Shown here: piece after piece, positions 1-7,951 of the stretch
How the letters are laid out: every line of letters begins with the position of its first letter
Position numbering within the stretch: position 1 is the stretch's first letter
NCBI GenBank assembly: GCA_025450255.1
Contig: JANWHV010000035.1
Location: 1-15,501, forward strand
Origin: Chloroflexota bacterium
Lineage (GTDB): Bacteria > Chloroflexota > UBA5177 > JANWHV01
DNA: 15,501 nucleotides
Direction: 5' to 3'
Position numbers and translations under genes: made by a program
Notes under the pieces: generated by a model
Seen by the model: only the letters and a program-made list of their open reading frames with translations
Told to the model about the DNA's origin: nothing
Database searches by the model: none

Positions 1-1178
1 ATCAAAAGGGCGACGGCGATTCGGCGTTTCTGGAGAGTGTTTTTCACAAGCTCTTGCTGAACTTTACCTGGTGGGTAAACAGAAAGGACTCCGAGGGCAA
101 TAACATTTTCCAGGGCGGATTCCTGGGCCTTGACAATATCGGCGTTTTCGACCGCAGCGCGCCCTTGCCGACGGGAGGCTACATCGAGCAGAGCGACGGC
201 ACTAGCTGGATGGGCATGTTTTGCCTCAACATGCTGAATATCTCACTCTCGCTCGCCAAGCGGAACCCGGCGTACGAGGACATTGCCAGTAAGTTCTTTG
301 ACCATTTCCTGTTTATCGCCGGCGCGATGCATGCCATCGGCCGCGACGAAATCCAGCTCTGGGACGACGAAGATGAGTTTTTCTATGATGTGCTTCGGCT
401 GCCGGATGGCCAGTACATCCCACTCAAGGCGCGATCGTTCGTCGGACTGATACCGCTCTTCGCCGTGACCACAATCGAGGCTGAAACACTACAACAATTA
501 CCCGATTTCGCCGGGCGCCTCGAGTGGTTCCTCCAGCTCCGGCCTGATCTTGCCACCCTTATTTCCCGCTGGCATGAGCAGGGCACGGGAGACAGTCGCC
601 AGCTTGCCCTGGTTCGAGGCCACAGACTCAAACGTCTGCTCTTTCGAGCGCTCGATCCGAATGAGTTCCTCAGCGACTATGGCATACGCGGCCTGAGCAA
701 ATATCACCAGGACCATCCTTACGTCCTGCCAGTCGGCGGTACCGACTATACGGTGAGTTACGAGCCGGGGGAATCACGCTCCGGCACCTTTGGCGGTAAC
801 TCCAATTGGCGCGGCCCGGTATGGTTCCCGCTGAACTACCTGTTGATTGAGGCATTGCAACGGTTCCACCACTATTACGGCGACGACTTCCTGGTGGAAT
901 GTCCGACCGGCTCCGGCGAATATCTCAATCTGCGCCAGATTGCCGACTTCCTGGGCGAGCGGCTGATTCGACTCTTCACGCGCGACCAGCATGGCAACAG
1001 ACCATATAACGGGTCAAATGCCATGCTTCAGAGCGATCCAAACTGGAAAGACCATATACTGTTTCATGAGTTTTTTCACGGCGACACCGGCTTTGGCCTG
1101 GGCGCAAGCCATCAAACCGGTTGGACTGGCATTGTAGCGCGCCTGATAGAACAAGGGGCGCGGCATCAGCATGCGTAG
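1..1178 (+). CDS. MGH1/GH63-like glycosidase, C-terminal part (5' end outside window)
   Basis: The reading frame is open from the left edge (first whole codon at position 3), so this is the last ~391 residues of a larger protein; related bacterial 'glucosidase' proteins are usually some 850-900 residues (recalled, not measured). Near its start the fragment reads WWVNRKD, then GGFLGLDNIGVFDRS and the QSDGTSWM block. Further on come GGNSNWRGPVWFPLNYL, ECPTGSGEYL and, near the end, FHGDTGFGLGASHQTGWTG. These blocks are typical of the (alpha/alpha)6-barrel catalytic domain of the mannosylglycerate-hydrolase-like GH63 group. Such enzymes hydrolyse alpha-glucosidic or related bonds, and the actual substrate cannot be told from this fragment. 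The visible part has no signal or membrane segment, but the N-terminus is missing. It lies 203 nt upstream of tkt on the same strand, which suggests a carbohydrate-use neighbourhood but not necessarily one operon. Family assignment is firm; substrate is open. Confidence 0.85.
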   Translation, partial: QKGDGDSAFLESVFHKLLLNFTWWVNRKDSEGNNIFQGGFLGLDNIGVFDRSAPLPTGGYIEQSDGTSWMGMFCLNMLNISLSLAKRNPAYEDIASKFFDHFLFIAGAMHAIGRDEIQLWDDEDEFFYDVLRLPDGQYIPLKARSFVGLIPLFAVTTIEAETLQQLPDFAGRLEWFLQLRPDLATLISRWHEQGTGDSRQLALVRGHRLKRLLFRALDPNEFLSDYGIRGLSKYHQDHPYVLPVGGTDYTVSYEPGESRSGTFGGNSNWRGPVWFPLNYLLIEALQRFHHYYGDDFLVECPTGSGEYLNLRQIADFLGERLIRLFTRDQHGNRPYNGSNAMLQSDPNWKDHILFHEFFHGDTGFGLGASHQTGWTGIVARLIEQGARHQHA

Positions 1179-1381
1179 GGGCGGTGATTGAAGCGACAAA
1201 GGCATATGTGGGCCAGGTGTACTATCATGAAGTTAGGATACAGCGGCTCCGACGCCTTTCGCGCATGGCTCGGGCGCCGATTAATGCCGCTCGTCCACCG
1301 CGACGTAGCGCCAAATTGCATGTTGAACGAAGCACGATAACGGCATGAGGTTTGACCGGGCCGCGCGGGAACTGATAGTGA
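1179..1381. other. Intergenic gap before tkt, no clear signal
   Basis: These 203 nt separate the glycosidase from transketolase. An open frame at 1121-1348 begins inside the glycosidase gene and gives an arginine-rich product resembling nothing, so I treat it as spurious. AT-richer bits such as TATCAT at 1223-1228 and GATAAC at 1336-1341 resemble -10 boxes, but neither has a -35 box at proper spacing. I see no hairpin with a T-run after the glycosidase stop. A tkt promoter probably lies here but cannot be placed. Confidence 0.4.
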
Positions 1382-3436
1382 ATGGACGAGTTGACGGTGA
1401 GCACCGCAACGGAAACTAAAAAAGCCCGAGAAGCCGAGGACCTTGATGTCCTGTGCGTGAACACGATTCGCACGCTCTCCATAGACGCTGTTACAAACGC
1501 GAATTCCGGGCATCCCGGCATGCCGCTTGGCGCGGCGCCAATGGCGTATGTGCTTTGGACCAGGTTTCTGAAGCACTCGCCAACGAGCCCCAGTTGGTTC
1601 GACCGCGACCGCTTTATTCTGTCGGCAGGGCATGCCTCGATGCTGCTCTACAGCCTCTTGCACCTCACCGGTTACGACCTGTCGCTCGACGAGATCAAGC
1701 GCTTCCGCCAATGGGGCAGCAAGACGCCGGGCCACCCGGAGCACCACTTGACGCCGGGCGTGGACACCACTACCGGACCCCTCGGTCAGGGTTTTGGTAA
1801 TGCCGTGGGCATGGCGATTGCCGAGGCATATCTCGCGGCGCACTTTAATCGACCCGGTCACGAAATCGTGGACCATCACACCTATGTGCTGTGCTCGGAC
1901 GGCGACTTCATGGAGGGCATCTCTTCCGAGGCGGCTTCGATGGCCGGCCATATGCGGCTACATAAGCTCATCGCCCTCTACGACGACAACAGCGTGTCAC
2001 TCGACGGCCCTACCTCGCTGACCTTCGATCAGGAGGACGTCAGCATGCGCTTCGAGGCGCAGGGCTGGAATGTATTGTTCGTCGAGGATGGGAACGATCT
2101 CGAGGCCATCGACGGCGCGATCCGGACCGCACGGTCGGAGCGCGAGAAACCAACCTTGATCCGCGTGAAAACGCACATCGGCTTCGCCAGTCCGAAACAG
2201 GATTCGAGTAAGGCTCACGGTAGTCCGCTGACTCCCGATGAAGTGGTGGCAACGAAACGCAATCTTGGCTGGCCGACCGAGGAGACGTTCTGGCTGCCGA
2301 AGGACGCGGTGGCCCGCTTTCGTCAGGCGATCCGGCAGGGAAAGGAGCGCGAGAACGATTGGCAGGCCCGCTTCGAGAAATATGCAAGGGTCTTCCCCGA
2401 TCTGGCCGAGCAGTGGAACCTGGCCATGACCGGGAAGTTGCCCAAGGGCTGGGACGCGGACATTCCCGTATTCGGGCCGGACGACGCGCAGGCAACCCGA
2501 CAGGCGAGCGGCAAGGTGCTGAACGCCATCGCTCCCAAGCTGCCAACCCTGATCGGCGGTTCCGCGGACCTCTCGACGTCGACCGAAACGGACCTCAAAG
2601 GCTACGGTATATTCGCGCCCGGAAAATACGCGGGACGCAATATCTACTTCGGCGTGCGCGAGCACGCCATGGGCGCCGCCATCAATGGTATGAGCCTGCA
2701 CCAAGGTGTGTGGCCTTTCGGCGGCACGTTCTTGATGTTCTTTAGCTACATGATGAACCCCGTGCGCATGGCGGCGATCATGGAAACGCCCTCGATCTTC
2801 GTCTACACCCACGATGGTATCGGCCTTGGCGAGGACGGCCCCACCCATCAACAGGTCGAAGTGCTCGCCGCGATGCGCGCGATCCCGAACCTGCTGACCA
2901 TCCGCCCCGCCGACGCGAATGAAGCGGCAGAGGCCTGGCGTACCGCTATTCTGCACCGAGATGGTCCGACCGCCTTGTGCTTCACCCGTCAAAAGCTGCC
3001 GATCCTGGACCACGCCGAAGGGCAGCCGGCCGGCGACGCGCAAAAGGGCGGCTACGTACTGGCCAGGGAAAAGGGGACGTCGAAGCCGGATCTGATCCTT
3101 CTTGGTTCGGGCTCGGAAGTTCAATGGCTGGTGGCCGCGCGTGCCACGCTGCAGGGCGAGGGCATCGCCACCCGCGTGGTATCTGTCCCCTGCCAGGAGC
3201 TGTTCCTGAAACAGCCACGGTCGTACAGAGACGAGGTACTGCCGCCCGACGTGCGGGCCCGTCTTGCGTGCGAGGCCGCGGCGACCGAGCCGTGGTATCG
3301 ATTCGTAGGCCTTGACGGCGATATCGTCGGTCTCGATCACTTCGGCGCCTCGGCGCCCGCCAACGTGCTATTTCAAGAGTATGGATTCACCGCTGAGAAC
3401 GTAGCGTCACGGGCCAGGGCACTGGTCAGGAAGTAG
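1382..3436 (+). CDS. tkt: Transketolase
   Basis: Thiamine-diphosphate enzyme of the non-oxidative pentose phosphate pathway; it moves two-carbon ketol units between sugar phosphates in the cytosol. At 684 residues it is full length. N-terminal ThDP domain: NANSGHPG at 39-46, [16 protein letters not shown] at 83-98, [11 protein letters not shown] at 130-140, and the Mg/ThDP motif SDGD at 172-175 followed by YDDNS at 200-204. The first Gly of the classical GDG is Ser, a change I also recall in actinobacterial transketolases. Central Pyr domain: [10 protein letters not shown] at 392-401, VREHAMG at 425-431 with catalytic Glu427, and [15 protein letters not shown] at 476-490. The C-terminal domain ends with [19 protein letters not shown]. 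The ATG at 1382 has only a weak upstream GCGGGAA; the first ~20 residues are polar and could be an overextension, but no better start is visible. It is followed 11 nt later by tal, almost certainly co-transcribed. Confidence 0.98.
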   Translation: MDELTVSTATETKKAREAEDLDVLCVNTIRTLSIDAVTNANSGHPGMPLGAAPMAYVLWTRFLKHSPTSPSWFDRDRFILSAGHASMLLYSLLHLTGYDLSLDEIKRFRQWGSKTPGHPEHHLTPGVDTTTGPLGQGFGNAVGMAIAEAYLAAHFNRPGHEIVDHHTYVLCSDGDFMEGISSEAASMAGHMRLHKLIALYDDNSVSLDGPTSLTFDQEDVSMRFEAQGWNVLFVEDGNDLEAIDGAIRTARSEREKPTLIRVKTHIGFASPKQDSSKAHGSPLTPDEVVATKRNLGWPTEETFWLPKDAVARFRQAIRQGKERENDWQARFEKYARVFPDLAEQWNLAMTGKLPKGWDADIPVFGPDDAQATRQASGKVLNAIAPKLPTLIGGSADLSTSTETDLKGYGIFAPGKYAGRNIYFGVREHAMGAAINGMSLHQGVWPFGGTFLMFFSYMMNPVRMAAIMETPSIFVYTHDGIGLGEDGPTHQQVEVLAAMRAIPNLLTIRPADANEAAEAWRTAILHRDGPTALCFTRQKLPILDHAEGQPAGDAQKGGYVLAREKGTSKPDLILLGSGSEVQWLVAARATLQGEGIATRVVSVPCQELFLKQPRSYRDEVLPPDVRARLACEAAATEPWYRFVGLDGDIVGLDHFGASAPANVLFQEYGFTAENVASRARALVRK

Positions 3437-3440
3437 GAGG
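3435..3440 (+). promoter_or_regulatory. Strong ribosome binding site of tal
   Basis: AGGAGG overlaps the tkt stop codon (TAG at 3434-3436) and sits 7 nt before the tal ATG at 3448. This fixes the tal start and suggests that ribosomes finishing tkt can reinitiate on tal. Confidence 0.85.
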
Positions 3441-3447
3441 CACGACC

Positions 3448-4581
3448 ATGGCAACAAACAAACTGCACGAGATGTTTGAGCACGGGCAGAGTCCGTGGAT
3501 CGACAACATTACACGGGGCATGCTGCAAAGTGGCGAGCTACAACGGCTGATTGACCTGGGTATCGTGGGCCTGACATCCAATCCCACGATCTTCCAGAAG
3601 GCCATCGGCAGCGGAACCGACTACGATGACGCGTTCAGGAAGCTTGCTCGTGAAGGCAAAGACCCTGATGCCATCTGTGAGGCGCTGATATTAGAGGACA
3701 TTGGCGATGCCGCGCGGATCCTGCGCCAGGTGTATGACCGGACCAATGGCGGCGACGGCTTCGCGAGCATTGAGGTGACGCCCGATCTGGCGCACGACAC
3801 GGAGAAGACTATCCAGGACGGACATCGATACTTCTCGTTCCTGAACGCGCCAAATATCATGGTGAAGGTACCGGGAACTCCTGAGGGCGTGCCCGCGTTC
3901 CGTACCCTGATCGGCTCCGGCGTGAATATTAACGTGACCCTATTGTTCTCGCTCGAAAGCTACCAGGCCATAGCGGACGCGTACGTCGAGGGCCTTGAGC
4001 AACTCGACAGGAGCGGTAAGCCGTTGCACGCCATTTCCTCGGTCGCGTCGTTCTTCGTGAGCCGCGTTGACACCGCCGTGGATGCCTTGTTGGAGCAGAA
4101 GGCCAAGGATGACGCGGCGAACGCCGAAAAGTATCGGTCGTTGCTCGGTAAGGCGGCAATCGCGAATGCCAAGCTGGCGTACGCCGACATTTACCTCAAG
4201 GTATTTGCTGGGCCGCGCTGGGAGGTGCTGGCGGCAAAGGGCGCAAGACGGCAACGCCTGCTCTGGGCAAGCACCAGCACCAAAAACCCCGCATACCGCG
4301 ACGTGCTCTACGTCGAAGAGCTTATCGGGCGCGATACGGTGGATACGATGCCGCCCGCCACGATTGAGCAGTTCCTCGATCACGGCAAGGTGCGCGACTC
4401 CTTGACCGAGGATGTCGATGGCGCGCGCCGCACGCTTCAACAGCTTAAGGATGCGGGTATCGACATGGCACAGGTGACCAGAAAGTTGCAAGATGACGGT
4501 GTCGCTTCATTCGCGAAGTCGTTCCAGGATTTGGTCGATACCATCAGCGCGAAACGCCAGGAGATGATGGCGCGCGCCTGA
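3448..4581 (+). CDS. tal: Transaldolase (long, actinobacterial/cyanobacterial-type)
   Basis: Transfers a dihydroxyacetone unit from sedoheptulose-7-phosphate to glyceraldehyde-3-phosphate, completing with the upstream transketolase the non-oxidative pentose phosphate pathway. Visible motifs: SPWIDNITRGML at 15-26, GLTSNPTIFQKAI at 41-53, the Schiff-base lysine Lys140 in NIMVKVPGTPEG (136-147), SGVNINVTLLFSLE at 157-170, SSVASFFVSRVDT at 197-209, and LLWASTSTKNPAYRDVLYVEELI at 271-293, which carries the phosphate-binding region. At 377 residues it belongs to the long subfamily rather than the ~316-residue TalB or ~215-residue TalC/FSA types. Start is certain from the AGGAGG site. The gene is followed by a hairpin at 4635-4669, consistent with the end of a tkt-tal transcript. 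Confidence 0.97.
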   Translation: MATNKLHEMFEHGQSPWIDNITRGMLQSGELQRLIDLGIVGLTSNPTIFQKAIGSGTDYDDAFRKLAREGKDPDAICEALILEDIGDAARILRQVYDRTNGGDGFASIEVTPDLAHDTEKTIQDGHRYFSFLNAPNIMVKVPGTPEGVPAFRTLIGSGVNINVTLLFSLESYQAIADAYVEGLEQLDRSGKPLHAISSVASFFVSRVDTAVDALLEQKAKDDAANAEKYRSLLGKAAIANAKLAYADIYLKVFAGPRWEVLAAKGARRQRLLWASTSTKNPAYRDVLYVEELIGRDTVDTMPPATIEQFLDHGKVRDSLTEDVDGARRTLQQLKDAGIDMAQVTRKLQDDGVASFAKSFQDLVDTISAKRQEMMARA

Positions 4582-4634
4582 CGCAACGAGCGCGCCACGG
4601 CATTCACGCGTACGGTTCGCGGCGTCACGCTACG

Positions 4635-4669
4635 TACAGAAGAGGCGCGGGACGAGTGCCTCTTCTGTA
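4635..4669 (+). terminator. Hairpin after tal, probable transcription end
   Basis: Perfect 12-bp inverted repeat TACAGAAGAGGC / GCCTCTTCTGTA (4635-4646 and 4658-4669) with an 11-nt loop, starting 53 nt after the tal stop. No T-run follows (TTGCCCGCC), so this is not a textbook intrinsic terminator. It may act as a T-less terminator or as a 3' stability hairpin for the tkt-tal mRNA. The rest of 4582-4829, the longest gene-free stretch here, holds no other structure I trust. Confidence 0.55.
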
Positions 4670-4817
4670 TTGCCCGCCAGCGCACGTAGAAACCGGCACC
4701 GGGAATGTCGCCCAGGCAGCACCGGCTCCGTCGCCTTAAATCCGAACCCTGAATCGTGGAGCCGCCTCACCTTGCGAGCTGCTGGCCGCCATGCCTGACA
4801 ATCGGCGGCTCTCGCCG

Positions 4818-4823
4818 AAGGAG
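4818..4823 (+). promoter_or_regulatory. Ribosome binding site deciding the aldolase start
   Basis: AAGGAG lies immediately before three in-frame ATGs at 4824, 4830 and 4836. It is 6 nt from 4830, so that start is preferred. It also lies inside the frame of an earlier ATG at 4791 (giving 342 residues), which has no good site of its own. Confidence 0.7.
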
Positions 4824-4829
4824 ATGCTT

Positions 4830-5819
4830 ATGTCAATGTCTGTCGGCACCCTGCGCGGCTTGCAACAAATCGCCACGGCTGATGGAGTGTTTACGATTGC
4901 CGCCATGGATCAGCGCGGCGCCCTGCGAACGCTGCTCAGTCCCACCGGTGACGTTGCATACAGTGAGATGCGCGAGGTAAAGGTAGATGTGGTGAGCGCA
5001 CTCTCGCCGTATTCGACGGGGTTGCTTCTCGACCCCGAATACGGCGCCGCCGAATGTATCGCCGAAGGCGTGCTTGCCGGGCATTGCGGGCTGATAGTCT
5101 CGATCGAGGAGACCGGCTACACGGCGGACGGCAGCGGCCGGATTGCGGAACTGATCCCACATTGGGGAGTCGCCAGAATCAAGCGCATGGGGGCGCAAGC
5201 CGTCAAGCTACTGGTCTACTACCATCCTGACGAGGTGTCCGCCGCGCGAAAGCAGCGCGAGTTGATACAGCGCGTGCTTGACGATTGCCGGCGCTATGAC
5301 ATCCCGATGCTGGTAGAGGCCGTTGGCTATCCTCGCGCGGGTCAGGACAGGGCTGCATATGCCGCGACCAAGCCGGACGTGGTTGTGCGCTCCGCCGCCG
5401 AGCTCACGCGCCTTGGCTTTGATCTGTATAAGTCTGAATTCCCCGTCGACCTCGCCTTCCCGCATGACGAGGCCAAGCTCGGCGATTGGTGCAAGCAGCT
5501 TGACGGCGCGTGCGAGGCGCCGTGGATCATTCTCAGCGCCGGTGTCGACATCGATCAGTTCGTTCTGCAGGTCGAAGTAGCCTGCAAAAACGGCGCGTCC
5601 GGCTTTCTCGCCGGCCGTGCCATCTGGAAAGACAGTGTCAAGCTGCGGAATCGGCCCGCGAGGCGGGAGCACCTCCGCACGCGCGCGGTTGAAAATCTGC
5701 GGCGATGCTCCGAGTTGGCAATTCGGTACGCAACGCCGTTTCAACAAAAAATGAACGCTTCACATAGGTCCGGCCCTCTCGTCGCCGAAGGCTGGCACGA
5801 GCACTACCCGGCCTTCTAG
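4830..5819 (+). CDS. LacD-type class I sugar-(bis)phosphate aldolase
   Basis: Member of the DeoC/LacD aldolase family, which includes tagatose-1,6-bisphosphate aldolase (LacD) and sulfofructosephosphate aldolase (YihT/SftA). These cleave ketose phosphates to dihydroxyacetone phosphate and an aldehyde through a lysine Schiff base. Using the ATG at 4830 (329 residues; the upstream ATG at 4791 would give 342), motifs are IAAMDQRGAL at 23-32, LLDPEYG at 66-72, EETGY at 93-97, AVKLLVYYHPDE with Lys126, VEAVGYPR at 162-169, DLYKSEFPVD at 198-207 with probable Schiff-base Lys201, ILSAGVD at 234-240, and SGFLAGRAIW at 257-266. Length and the LLDPEYG/EETGY blocks match LacD better than YihT. The lactose-tagatose partners LacA, LacB and LacC are absent from the window, so the substrate may instead be fructose-1,6-bisphosphate or another ketose phosphate. 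It follows tkt-tal on the same strand but behind a hairpin, so it may have its own transcript. Confidence 0.88.
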   Translation: MSMSVGTLRGLQQIATADGVFTIAAMDQRGALRTLLSPTGDVAYSEMREVKVDVVSALSPYSTGLLLDPEYGAAECIAEGVLAGHCGLIVSIEETGYTADGSGRIAELIPHWGVARIKRMGAQAVKLLVYYHPDEVSAARKQRELIQRVLDDCRRYDIPMLVEAVGYPRAGQDRAAYAATKPDVVVRSAAELTRLGFDLYKSEFPVDLAFPHDEAKLGDWCKQLDGACEAPWIILSAGVDIDQFVLQVEVACKNGASGFLAGRAIWKDSVKLRNRPARREHLRTRAVENLRRCSELAIRYATPFQQKMNASHRSGPLVAEGWHEHYPAF

Positions 5820-6002
5820 CGCCCTTGCGCACGGCCGCGCAAAGTATACGCGTTGCTCGTCCATACCTCCACCGTGCGCAAACCGCGAGCGAGATGGTGC
5901 GCTACCATGTACATGCGCCTACATAGACGAACAATCCGGCCCTGGTAGAAGGAGCGATGTACGAGTTGCCGTGAACGCCCACCTCTCGTCCCGTGTGGAT
6001 GT
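5820..6002. other. Leader region of acpS with nested inverted repeats
   Basis: These 183 nt carry a perfect 10-bp inverted repeat, TTGCGCACGG at 5825-5834 and CCGTGCGCAA at 5872-5881. The left arm can also pair, through TTGCGC (5825-5830), with GCGCAA at 5837-5842, so two alternative hairpins exclude each other. A TATACG at 5845-5850 sits between the arms. The 10-bp palindrome CATGTACATG lies at 5906-5915. The purpose is unknown; terminator of the aldolase gene, operator or attenuator are all possible. No gene is seen in it. Confidence 0.35.
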
Positions 6003-6374
6003 ATGCCGTTGTCCGGCCTGGACGCGGCGGAAATATCGCGCATCGCATATGCCGTCGAGCGCTGGGGACAGCGCTTCCTGGGGCGCGTGTACACGGAGGC
6101 CGAGCAACAATATTGCGTTAAAAACACGCAGCGACTTGCCGGCCGATTCGCGGGTAAAGAAGCGATTAGCAAGCTTTTGGGGACTGGCATCGGATACATA
6201 CGCTGGCATGACATCGAGATATTGCCAGACTCGAAGGGCAAACCGCTGGTGACACTGTCCGGCCAGGCTGCCGCCTTGAGCAAGAAGCTCCGCCTGGGCG
6301 AAATCGACCTCAGCATCACGCATACCGGCGATCTCGCGCTCGCCTTCGCCGTGGCGATCGGACGCGTGGAGTGA
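6003..6374 (+). CDS. acpS: Holo-[acyl-carrier-protein] synthase
   Basis: Transfers 4'-phosphopantetheine from coenzyme A to the serine of acyl carrier protein, switching on fatty acid synthesis. 123 residues, a normal AcpS length. Visible: GLDAAEISRI at 5-14 with the metal-binding Asp7, RFLGRVYTEAE at 24-34, AGRFAGKEAISKLLGTG at 46-62 with metal-binding Glu53, HDIEILPDSKGKP at 69-81, and the C-terminal LSITHTGDLALAFAVA at 103-118. The usual GxDIVEIARI reads GLDAAEISRI, and the first strand (MPLS in place of a hydrophobic MIIGI-like start) is weak. I checked upstream in frame and found only a short stretch from a stop at 5946-5948, with no start and no family resemblance, so ATG 6003 stands. 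The ribosome site is poor (TGTGGA). nnr begins 4 nt after the stop, so the two are co-transcribed. Confidence 0.95.
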   Translation: MPLSGLDAAEISRIAYAVERWGQRFLGRVYTEAEQQYCVKNTQRLAGRFAGKEAISKLLGTGIGYIRWHDIEILPDSKGKPLVTLSGQAAALSKKLRLGEIDLSITHTGDLALAFAVAIGRVE

Positions 6375-6378
6375 CCCA

Positions 6379-7905
6379 ATGCGCGCGCTAGTTTCAGCCG
6401 GTGAGATGCGCGAGGCCGAGCACGAGGCGGCCACACGTGGCTTGAGCCTCACGGCGCTCATGCAGCTCGCGGCGCGCGGTGCTGCTCAAACCCTGCTGGC
6501 GAGCCGGCAGCCGGGCGCCGACCGGTACCTCATTTTTGCCGGCCCCGGCAATAACGGCGGAGACGCGCTGGTGGTCGCGGGCCTTCTGCGCGATGCCGGC
6601 GTCAGTGTGCACATTGTTACCTTTCGACGACCGTCTTCATCGCCCGTCGATCCACCCGGCATCCCGCGCTTCGACCTCGCCGACGATGCCGACGGCGCCC
6701 GTCTGCGCGCCGCCCTACATTCTTGTGACGTGGTTGTGGACGGCATCCTCGGCATCGGTAAAGCCAGGCCCATTGGCGCGGATCTCGCCAGGTTGCTGGC
6801 AACGATAAATGGCGCGCCTCGCGGCATTAAAAGAGTCGCCCTGGACGTGCCTACCGGAATCGACGCCGACAACGGCCAAACGGATGACGCCGCGTTTCAA
6901 GCCGACGACACCTACACGTTTGGCTACATGAAGCGCGGCCTACTGCTGCACCCCGCGCGAGCGATGGCCGGTTCAATCCACCTCATAGACGTCGGGTTGC
7001 CACTCGTGCCGCGCGTGCCGGTCACGACCTGGGCGCCGGACGATTGTGACGTGGCCGGATGGCTGCCCAAGCGATTGGCGACGGCACACAAGTTCTCCGT
7101 TGGGTCCGTGCTCGCCCTTGCCGGATCGCCGCGCTTTGTCGGTGCGCCAATCCTCTGCACGGCCGCTGCGTTCCGCGCGGGCGCGGGCTATGTGACCCTC
7201 GCCGCTCAGCAAGAAACGCTGCATGTCCTCGCCGCGCGATTGCTCGAAACGACCATGCATCCGTTGCCCGCGGATGCAGGCGCGGCCACGAGCGAGTTCC
7301 AGGACACCGCGCGCCGTTATTCGGCGCTTCTGGTGGGGCCGGGGCTAGGCCGATCCGAGGCAACCCAGGCATTGATCCGCCAGGTCCTCAATGCCACGCT
7401 CACGGGGCCGAAGGCAGCCGTGGTCGATGCCGATGCACTGTATGCACTGAGCCACGTATCGGACTGGTGGGCGAACGTCTCGCTGCCTCTGGTGCTCACC
7501 CCCCACAGTGGTGAGATGGCCAGACTGACCGGTATGGACACCGGCGGCATTGAAGCTGACCGCCTGGCCGTGGCCGTGAAGTTCGCTCGACTATGGCGCC
7601 AGGTGGTTGTCTTGAAGGGCGCTCCCACCATCGTCGCGTCACCCGAAGGCGAGATCTCAATCAATCAAACCGGGAATGCGCTCCTGGCAACGGCCGGGAC
7701 GGGCGACGTGCTCTCAGGCGTCATCGCGGCGCTATTGGCCGGCGGTTCCAGCCCGTACGACGCCGCCCGCGCCGGCGTCCACATACACGGAAAGGCGGCT
7801 GATATAGCCACGGACCGATTTGGCGATAGAGGCATGGTCGCGGGTGATCTGCTTGAGTTGCTGCCGGAAGCGATCAAAGAGGTACTGAAGGTAGCGGCGC
7901 GATAA
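6379..7905 (+). CDS. nnr: Bifunctional NAD(P)H-hydrate epimerase / ADP-dependent NAD(P)H-hydrate dehydratase
   Basis: Repairs hydrated NADH and NADPH (NADHX/NADPHX), damage products that arise spontaneously or through glyceraldehyde-3-phosphate dehydrogenase. The N-terminal YjeF_N epimerase domain (about 1-215) shows FAGPGNNGGDALVVAGLL at 53-70, DGILGIGKARPI at 121-132 and LDVPTGIDADNG at 155-166. The C-terminal ribokinase-like dehydratase domain (about 225-505) shows HKFSVGSVLALAGS at 237-250, GPGLG at 320-324, VVDADAL at 348-354, LTPHSGEMARLTG at 373-385 and TGNALLATAGTGDVLSG at 431-447, with Asp443 as catalytic base. At 508 residues both halves are intact. GGAG at 6368-6371, inside the end of acpS, is 7 nt before the ATG. 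Many genomes place tsaE beside nnr; here a CBS protein and alr follow instead. Confidence 0.97.
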   Translation: MRALVSAGEMREAEHEAATRGLSLTALMQLAARGAAQTLLASRQPGADRYLIFAGPGNNGGDALVVAGLLRDAGVSVHIVTFRRPSSSPVDPPGIPRFDLADDADGARLRAALHSCDVVVDGILGIGKARPIGADLARLLATINGAPRGIKRVALDVPTGIDADNGQTDDAAFQADDTYTFGYMKRGLLLHPARAMAGSIHLIDVGLPLVPRVPVTTWAPDDCDVAGWLPKRLATAHKFSVGSVLALAGSPRFVGAPILCTAAAFRAGAGYVTLAAQQETLHVLAARLLETTMHPLPADAGAATSEFQDTARRYSALLVGPGLGRSEATQALIRQVLNATLTGPKAAVVDADALYALSHVSDWWANVSLPLVLTPHSGEMARLTGMDTGGIEADRLAVAVKFARLWRQVVVLKGAPTIVASPEGEISINQTGNALLATAGTGDVLSGVIAALLAGGSSPYDAARAGVHIHGKAADIATDRFGDRGMVAGDLLELLPEAIKEVLKVAAR

Positions 7906-7940
7906 TGCGCGTCGAGACTATGCGCGGCAAATTCACATCT

Positions 7941-7946
7941 GGAAGG
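7941..7946 (+). promoter_or_regulatory. Ribosome binding site of the CBS protein
   Basis: GGAAGG is 5 nt before the ATG at 7952, inside the 46-nt gap after nnr. It supports the start that begins directly in the first CBS domain. Confidence 0.6.
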
Positions 7947-7951
7947 TACCG

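Noticed and set aside
1121..1348. 75-codon frame filling the gap between the glycosidase and tkt
   Set aside because: It starts inside the glycosidase gene, has no ribosome site, and its product is Arg/Ala-rich without any recognisable motif.
1166..1951. 261-codon open frame on the minus strand across the tkt start
   Set aside because: Product is low-complexity and Arg/His-rich with no family motif; it overlaps the certain transketolase gene.
1997..3340. 447-codon open frame antisense to transketolase
   Set aside because: It lies wholly opposite tkt, resembles no family, and is expected from GC-rich codon use on the sense strand.
4791..4829. Earlier ATG for the aldolase
   Set aside because: It would place the AAGGAG site inside the coding region and adds 13 residues not typical of the family.
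5845..5850. TATACG as a -10 box with TTGCGC (5825-5830) as -35
   Set aside because: The spacer would be only 14 nt and neither hexamer is close to consensus; the TTGCGC is better explained as part of an inverted repeat.
5949..6002. N-terminal extension or frameshift in acpS to recover a normal first strand
   Set aside because: The upstream in-frame codons have no start and do not resemble AcpS; the frame at 5971 contains a VDV by chance but continues into unrelated residues. GLDAAEISRI already supplies the conserved Gly and Asp.
5816..6461. Two overlapping minus-strand frames opposite acpS and its leader
   Set aside because: Both run through the clear acpS gene and encode Arg/Ser-rich sequence typical of shadow frames.
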